Origin: Elusimicrobiaceae bacterium
GTDB lineage: Bacteria > Elusimicrobiota > Elusimicrobia > Elusimicrobiales > Elusimicrobiaceae
Direction: 5' to 3'
Length of the DNA: 64,000 nucleotides
Assembly: GCA_017546175.1 (NCBI GenBank)
Contig: JAFYXM010000004.1
Span: forward strand, 62,001 to 126,000
The notes beneath the pieces were generated by a model. It had not been told where the DNA came from. It saw nothing but the letters and a program-made list of their open reading frames with translations, and ran no database searches. Shown here piece by piece: positions 59,746-64,000 of the stretch (position 1 is the first letter of the stretch; every line of letters starts with the position of its first letter). The position numbers were made by a program, and so were the translations under genes.

Positions 59746-61830
59746 TTATAAAGCCATAATATCATCCATAGAAGAACCACTTGATTCTGCCATTTCTTCC
59801 TGTAAATTTTCACTATGGTATTTCAAGTAAAGTTGCGCACATTTTTGATGTGCTTGTTGGATTAGTCCCGTTTCATGAGCGGTGTGATGAACTTCCGCAT
59901 TTCTTTTTAATATTTGTTTATGTAATTGTTTACCACGTTCGGTAAAGTCTACCTCGTTTGCTGCATCTAAAATTTGACTGTCTTTCGTCTCATCATAAAC
60001 AATACGAAGTGCATTCGGCAACACTTCTTTCATGGCCAACGCATTTGCCGGGGAAGGAATATAATAGACTTTGGGGTTTCTTCTATTTTCTTGATTAAGC
60101 GTCTCCATGTTTTCTGCGTTGTACGGAACATATGCTAAACCGACTCCGCCAGTTTGCTGATATTCTAGCAAGCGGTCTACTTCTTCTTCTGTTTCGGCTG
60201 TTTTGATTTTTTGTGTGAAGAAATCCGTAAACAGCGGAGATATAACGTTCAGCGGATCTCCCGAGTATTCCATCCCGGAGCTTTGTACGGTATGGCGTAA
60301 TTCCGGATTGTCACCTAAATATTCTCCTCCTACCCAATAACAGGGATTACTATTGCTGCATCCTTGCTTTTCCAATATATAATTGACAAATTCTTGATTT
60401 ATTTTCATTCTGGCTTCCTCTTCAGCTTCTTCTTTTCTTTGCAAGGCATATTTTTGCTGCTCTTCGGGGGAGAGAGAGGCCAACATTTCTTCCGTCATAT
60501 TTTCTTCAGAAATGGGTTCGCCAAACTCGTCATATTTTTTTTCATATTTGTTTGACGGTTCCAAAAGTTCTTGCAGCTTTTCCGAATCGGCTTTTCCCAA
60601 AATGACCATCATCGGGATGGGATTTTTTGCAAAATTTTCGTCAATAGCGGCAAGTTCCCCATGCATGCGTTTCATGTTTTCGGAAGCCAACTGGTTGTTT
60701 TTCTGTAACTCTTCTTGAGGATCAAGATTCTTTTTCAAGGTTTCTCCCGAAATAGTCGGATCCTGGCAGGAGGAAGCACCCGGTGAGCGATAGAGAGAGT
60801 TTATTGTCTTGTTTTGCATACAATCTCTCACGATGGTTTCAGCTACAAAATTCCTCTCTTCTTTCTGCTCTTCCTGACCCATTTTTTCCCAAAGAATCTC
60901 ATTCGTTGCCCTGAATTGTTTTCTTTTGGTATCATCTATGATTTTTTGTGTTTGCTCTAAGAATTTTTGGGCTTGTTGTGGTGTTAATGTTTCGTGGGCC
61001 AGTTTCGTATAACTTTCGGCCATATCGTCAAAAGCTCTAGTAGGATTAAAAATGTCTTCCAAAGAGGCTTCCCCGTTTCCAAGTTCCCACTCAGAGGCAG
61101 AAATATTGGCCGATTTTCCGCGTCTGTAAGTGCTACCCTGTTTGTAGCTATCCTTTCCAAGGCCGGTGCTGGCAGAAGCCAAAAGATAGGCATTTTCACC
61201 GGTGGCTTCTTGTACGGTGTCCGCTTCATCTTCTCCGGTGAAGAAAGCCTTAATAGGTTTCCACAGGCGGGCCCACTTAGAATCGGGAATGGCCGGCCCT
61301 GCATCAGCGCCAGCTTTGCCCGTATAGCGAGCCGCACGTTCTTGGCGGACGTGGCGGTCATAGGCACTTTCGCGCGTGTTGATTTCATGCATGCCCAAAT
61401 TGGCCGATTCGGGAGCCGTTTGGCGCACCAAAATCCATTCGCCGTTTTCATTGACCATGCCTGCTTCGCCATAGGCATAACTGGCATCTACTTCGGTGCT
61501 GTATTCAAAGTTTTTTCCCTCTTCTTCCGCTCTTTGCAGGGCGTATTTTTGCTGTTCTTCAGGGGAGAGAGAGGCTAACATTTCTTCGGTCATACCATCG
61601 GAGTAAGAGGGGGCTTTTTGGCTGTCGCGCTTAAACATGGCGAACACTTTTTGCACCAAGTCGCTCAACGGATTGGAGGTGAAAATTTGCGGTACGGCCT
61701 TTTTGCCGCCTGCGCCGCCAGAGGCGGCAGGGCTATCTAAAAAGGGAAGCAACAAAAAGAATAAAATAGCCAAACTTAAAACAATGATAATAATTTTTCC
61801 GGCGGTTTTCGCCTTGTGTTTATTAGCCAT
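59746..61830 (-). CDS. Large membrane-anchored protein of unknown function with internal repeat
   Basis: This 694-residue protein has a basic N-terminus, one membrane segment (about 12-31), then a long hydrophilic, glutamate/glutamine-rich outer region. A 21-residue segment beginning MTEEMLASLSPEEQ occurs twice (80-100 and 445-465). Cysteines are few and paired (DCMQNK and SSCQDP; GCSNSNPC). I recognise no known domain. A promoter (TTGCTT-18-TATACT) and GAGAGG precede the ATG, and a terminator follows, so it is a single-gene unit. Confidence 0.7.
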   Translation of the reverse strand: MANKHKAKTAGKIIIIVLSLAILFFLLLPFLDSPAASGGAGGKKAVPQIFTSNPLSDLVQKVFAMFKRDSQKAPSYSDGMTEEMLASLSPEEQQKYALQRAEEEGKNFEYSTEVDASYAYGEAGMVNENGEWILVRQTAPESANLGMHEINTRESAYDRHVRQERAARYTGKAGADAGPAIPDSKWARLWKPIKAFFTGEDEADTVQEATGENAYLLASASTGLGKDSYKQGSTYRRGKSANISASEWELGNGEASLEDIFNPTRAFDDMAESYTKLAHETLTPQQAQKFLEQTQKIIDDTKRKQFRATNEILWEKMGQEEQKEERNFVAETIVRDCMQNKTINSLYRSPGASSCQDPTISGETLKKNLDPQEELQKNNQLASENMKRMHGELAAIDENFAKNPIPMMVILGKADSEKLQELLEPSNKYEKKYDEFGEPISEENMTEEMLASLSPEEQQKYALQRKEEAEEEARMKINQEFVNYILEKQGCSNSNPCYWVGGEYLGDNPELRHTVQSSGMEYSGDPLNVISPLFTDFFTQKIKTAETEEEVDRLLEYQQTGGVGLAYVPYNAENMETLNQENRRNPKVYYIPSPANALAMKEVLPNALRIVYDETKDSQILDAANEVDFTERGKQLHKQILKRNAEVHHTAHETGLIQQAHQKCAQLYLKYHSENLQEEMAESSGSSMDDIMAL
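60436..60498 (-). repeat. Internal 63-bp repeat, unit 2 (partner at 61531-61593)
   Basis: Codons 445-465 of the 694-residue protein repeat codons 80-100. The protein is identical over the 21 residues and the DNA differs only at several synonymous positions. Confidence 0.8.
61531..61593 (-). repeat. Internal 63-bp repeat, unit 1
   Basis: Codons 80-100 of the 694-residue protein; the partner copy is at 60436-60498. Confidence 0.8.
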
Positions 61831-61863
61831 AAAAAACCTCTCAAATTAGAAGAGTATAAATAA

Positions 61864-61893
61864 AGTATAAACAGTTTTACCGTGAGAAAGCAA
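61864..61893 (-). promoter_or_regulatory. Promoter of the 694-residue protein gene
   Basis: Minus strand: -35 TTGCTT (61893-61888), 18-bp spacer, -10 TATACT (61869-61864). Confidence 0.6.
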
Positions 61894-61922
61894 GGACCTT
61901 TTGGCCTATATGAAAAATAGGT

Positions 61923-62672
61923 CTATTTTTCGCGTTGAAACGGGCGGCACACCATTTCCCACGCTTTGGCAATATGATTGGATATTTTGTCCCATACGGA
62001 GTTATTGTTTGCTTTGTCGGCAGAGGTAAGTACGGGCGGAAAATAATTTTTGGCATTGAGCAGTTTAACCAAATAATTGGAAGGAACGGAAAAATTTAAG
62101 TTTTGGTTACCCTCTCCTTTATAGCTTGAAAATGCCACGGAAACCACCAACCCTTCTTTATTAAATACAGGGCTTCCGCTGGAGCTGGGGGAAATGGGCG
62201 CGCTGATTTGATGCCAAATAATACCGTCAGATTTTTTACGCACTTGGCTGATTAAGCCGGAAGTAACGGTATTTTGCAGACGGCGAGGGTTGCCGATGAC
62301 GGTGATTTCTTCGCCCGGAAGCACATAGTCTGAATTTCCTAAAGAGACGGTAGGTAAGTTTTTGGCCTCTATTTTAATAAGAGCAAGGTCCACTTCGCCT
62401 GCTTGTACCAGTTGTTTAGCCTCTCCCGATATAGCACCCGTATTGAAGGTAACATTTACAAACATCGCTCCTTCCACCACGTGCCGGCTGGTGGCAATAA
62501 CGCCGTCTTGCGTGACCACAAAGCCCGTGCCGTTAAAGGTGGTGCCGTCTTTTTTGAGCACATTGATAGCCACAATAGCGGGGGAGTTTTCCTCCGCTAT
62601 TTCCACATGGCTTTTGGCGCAAAGCGGCAAGCACAGGGCAAGAAGTGTTATTAAACAAAAAAGGGCTCTCAT
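61923..62672 (-). CDS. Exported trypsin-like serine protease (HtrA/S1C type, no PDZ)
   Basis: This 249-residue protein has a signal peptide (cleavage near LCAKS) and a chymotrypsin-fold protease domain: His64 in TSRHVVEG, Asp95 in VDLALIKI and Ser165 in SPSSSGSPVF. The usual GNSGG reads SSSGS, a mild change around the nucleophile. There is no PDZ domain. It would act on periplasmic or envelope proteins. There is no Shine-Dalgarno sequence. TATAAT lies 6 nt before the ATG, suggesting a leaderless mRNA. Confidence 0.88.
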   Translation of the reverse strand: MRALFCLITLLALCLPLCAKSHVEIAEENSPAIVAINVLKKDGTTFNGTGFVVTQDGVIATSRHVVEGAMFVNVTFNTGAISGEAKQLVQAGEVDLALIKIEAKNLPTVSLGNSDYVLPGEEITVIGNPRRLQNTVTSGLISQVRKKSDGIIWHQISAPISPSSSGSPVFNKEGLVVSVAFSSYKGEGNQNLNFSVPSNYLVKLLNAKNYFPPVLTSADKANNNSVWDKISNHIAKAWEMVCRPFQREK

Positions 62673-62678
62673 GTAGTG

Positions 62679-62684
62679 ATTATA
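62679..62684 (-). promoter_or_regulatory. -10 box of a probable leaderless promoter for the HtrA-like gene
   Basis: Minus strand TATAAT, then CACTAC, then ATG. ATTACA at 17 bp spacing (62707-62702) is a plausible -35 box. Confidence 0.5.
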
Positions 62685-62720
62685 TAAATTTCACAAAAAA
62701 TTGTAATGTTTTTTCTGCGG

Positions 62721-62749
62721 TTGCTTATTTGGTGCATAAATAGTACACT
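62721..62749 (+). promoter_or_regulatory. Promoter of greA
   Basis: -35 TTGCTT (62721-62726), 17-bp spacer, -10 TACACT (62744-62749). Confidence 0.5.
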
Positions 62750-62772
62750 CTATATCTACAGGAGTGTGTTTT

Positions 62773-63243
62773 ATGGAAAAATATTATGTAAGCCGTAAGA
62801 AGTACGAAGAACTTGTGCAGGAACTGAAAAATTTGAAAGATTTAAAAGCATCTCTTTCGGTGGAAATCGGTGAGGCTGCCGCTCAGGGGGATTTAAGAGA
62901 AAATGCCGAATATCATGCCGCCAAAGAAAAACAAGCCGAAACTTTGATTCGTATCCAAGAATTGGAAACCAAACTCAGAAATGCGGAAATTACCGATAAT
63001 TTAGACGTAGACCACAGCGAAGCGCGTATCGGTGCCACCGTAACCATTAAAGATGAGGATGCCGATATTGAGTTTACTTATACTTTGGTGGGTTCCATGG
63101 AATCTAACCCCGACAAAGGTTTGTTGTCTGTGAAAAGTCCGTTGGCCTCTGGCGTGTTGGGCCATAAAGAAGGTGAAGAATTTGAGGCGCAGTTGCCGCG
63201 CGGACCGAAGAAGTATAAACTTGTGAAATTGGAATATAAATAA
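62773..63243 (+). CDS. greA: Transcription elongation factor GreA
   Basis: This 156-residue protein has the GreA N-terminal coiled coil with the catalytic acidic tip in GDLRENAEYHAAKEKQ and the C-terminal FKBP-like domain (about 80-156, ending GPKKYKLVKLEYK). It stimulates transcript cleavage by backtracked RNA polymerase. ATG 62773 with AGGAG 8 nt upstream is preferred to the GTG at 62764, which overlaps that site. Confidence 0.96.
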   Translation: MEKYYVSRKKYEELVQELKNLKDLKASLSVEIGEAAAQGDLRENAEYHAAKEKQAETLIRIQELETKLRNAEITDNLDVDHSEARIGATVTIKDEDADIEFTYTLVGSMESNPDKGLLSVKSPLASGVLGHKEGEEFEAQLPRGPKKYKLVKLEYK

Positions 63244-63261
63244 GTTTGTCCTTACTTGATA

Positions 63262-63290
63262 ACCACCCCGCCAAAAGCGGGGTGTTTCTT
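63262..63290 (+). terminator. Intrinsic terminator after greA
   Basis: CACCCCGC (63264-63271), loop CAAAA, GCGGGGTG (63277-63284), then TTTCTTTT. Confidence 0.85.
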
Positions 63291-63369
63291 TTCCTAAAAA
63301 TAGGTTTTTTATAAACATTTCTAATATCGGCGGAAAACAGTAAGAAAAGGGAAGTTTCTTTTTTAGTTG

Positions 63370-63459
63370 TTTTCCCATAGAGGGAAAAGAAAAGATTTGA
63401 CAAACCGTTTTTTTGCTACAATTTTTTTAGATGGAAAACTAGAAAAAAGGAGAATAAAA
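63370..63459 (+). promoter_or_regulatory. Pilin-cassette promoter 3 with 7-T spacer tract
   Basis: TTGACA at 63397-63402, spacer AACCG-T7-GC (14 bp), -10 TACAAT at 63417-63422, leader TTTTTTAGATGGAAAA, Shine-Dalgarno AAGGAG. A 14-bp spacer is far below the 17-bp optimum. A palindrome TTTTCCC-ATAGA-GGGAAAA (63370-63388) lies upstream of the -35 box. Confidence 0.7.
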
Positions 63460-63975
63460 ATGAAGAAAGGTTTTACATTGATAGAACTATTAGTGGTTGT
63501 CTTGATTATCGGTATTTTGTCTGCGGTAGCTTTGCCTAATTATCAAAAAGCGGTATTGAAAGCAAAAATCCAAAGCTTGATGCCTGTTGTAAAAGCTGTG
63601 GCCGATGCGGAAGAAATATATTATTTGTCCAATGGATCTTATACAAAGGACTTGGAAAATTTAGATATAGATCTTCCGAATGCTTCTTATGTGAGGGGAC
63701 ATACAGACTGGAGTGAATATTCTTTCGGCAGTGACGGAAAAGCAACCATATTAATAAATCTACCTACCAATGATGTTTCTCTTGTATATGAAGTGCCAGG
63801 TAATGGAACTACTCATGATTTGGAATTGCGCATAGCATTTCAAAATGGGAATCATTATGCCTTAGGAAAAGGGCAGTGGGCCTGCCGAGACCAAAGCATT
63901 GCCGCGATGACACAAGTGTGTAAAAATTTGGGTTATACGGTAAGAAAATCGTATGATTTTATGGTACAACCGTAG
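63460..63975 (+). CDS. Type IV pilin-like protein (copy 3)
   Basis: This 171-residue prepilin has the leader MKKG, cleavage before Phe, Glu5 and the hydrophobic helix ending AVALPNY. A central beta-rich region (SLVYEVPGNGTTHDLELRIA) resembles PilE-type minor pilins. It has only two cysteines (WACRDQ and VCKNLG) near the C-terminus, so it forms the usual disulfide loop and is less unusual than copies 1 and 2. Its N-terminal coding sequence has diverged from theirs at synonymous sites. Start ATG 63460 follows AAGGAG. Confidence 0.9.
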   Translation: MKKGFTLIELLVVVLIIGILSAVALPNYQKAVLKAKIQSLMPVVKAVADAEEIYYLSNGSYTKDLENLDIDLPNASYVRGHTDWSEYSFGSDGKATILINLPTNDVSLVYEVPGNGTTHDLELRIAFQNGNHYALGKGQWACRDQSIAAMTQVCKNLGYTVRKSYDFMVQP

Positions 63976-63983
63976 AAAGCTTA

Positions 63984-64000
63984 AACAAACACCCCGCCAA
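63984..64000 (+). terminator. Left half of a terminator cut by the window end
   Basis: ACACCCCGCCAA matches the left arm and loop of the greA terminator at 63264-63276; the right arm lies beyond the window. Confidence 0.4.

Noticed and set aside
60994-61578. 194-codon plus-strand open frame inside the 694-residue protein gene
   Set aside because: Antisense frame without ribosome site; composition mirrors the Glu-rich coding strand.
1-64000. CRISPR arrays, insertion sequences, rRNA operons, toxin-antitoxin pairs
   Set aside because: I looked for regularly spaced repeats, transposase motifs, rRNA cores and small two-gene modules and saw none.

Overview
The window is one contiguous piece of a diderm (Gram-negative) bacterial chromosome. 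It encodes lipid A synthesis (LpxA, LpxB, LpxC, LpxD, LpxI, FabZ), LPS export (LptD), outer-membrane protein assembly (BamA, a Skp/OmpH-like chaperone), lipoprotein sorting (LolD plus one LolC/E permease) and Tol-Pal proteins (Pal, CpoB/YbgF, TolB). Three dispersed type IV pilin-like genes with near-identical leaders, a POT peptide transporter, a ROK sugar kinase and a DUF3536-type GH57 enzyme fit a fermentative Elusimicrobiota (Elusimicrobium-like gut bacterium). That placement is inference from gene content; the window has no rRNA. Nothing looks like a phage, insertion sequence, integron or CRISPR array. None of the five tRNAs encodes its CCA end.

Layout. 1-6 kb: the 3' part of a GH57/DUF3536 gene, then lolD and lolC/E (minus), a candidate structured small RNA, lysS, and tRNA-Gln, tRNA-Ile2(CAT) and tRNA-Pro. 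6-10 kb: a C39-like peptidase and a peptide-binding lipoprotein broken by a one-base frameshift, pilin gene 1 and an atypical initiator tRNA. 10-18.8 kb: two glycosyltransferases, a MurJ-like flippase, gatB, pal-cpoB-tolB and pilin gene 2. 18.8-35.4 kb: 13 minus-strand genes packed end to end (tpiA, deoC, a giant DnaA-like AAA+ protein, two lipoproteins, comM, dprA, topA, xerC/D, ROK kinase, lptD, tdk, RDD protein). 35.5-40 kb: POT transporter, zinc-ribbon membrane protein, RelA/SpoT, lpxB. 40-42.3 kb: ndk and two hydrolase-family proteins that both seem to lack catalytic residues. 42.3-50 kb: an envelope operon (bamA, skp-like, lpxD, lpxC, fabZ, lpxA, lpxI) and rpmB. 50-59.6 kb: terC, tRNA-Thr, a secreted TldD/TldE-like pair, and an envelope cluster (lipoprotein, outer-membrane protein, HAMP-only protein, TolC-like, patatin, TPR protein). 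59.7-64 kb: a large unknown membrane-anchored protein, an HtrA-like protease, greA and pilin gene 3.

Most notable. (1) The three pilin-like genes share a promoter cassette with a TTGACA box and a TACAAT-like box separated by a pure T tract of 12, 12 and 7 bases. This gives spacers of 19, 19 and 14 bp, as expected of promoters that switch by slipped-strand mispairing. (2) A roughly 97-nt, well-folded RNA candidate lies between lysS and lolC/E, with its own extended -10 promoter and U tract. (3) Four genes (lolC/E, the murJ-like gene, ndk, the HtrA-like gene) have no Shine-Dalgarno sequence and a -10 box only 6-7 nt before ATG, which suggests leaderless mRNAs. (4) A 1042-residue DnaA-domain protein without the DnaA DNA-binding domain is translationally coupled to two lipoproteins.
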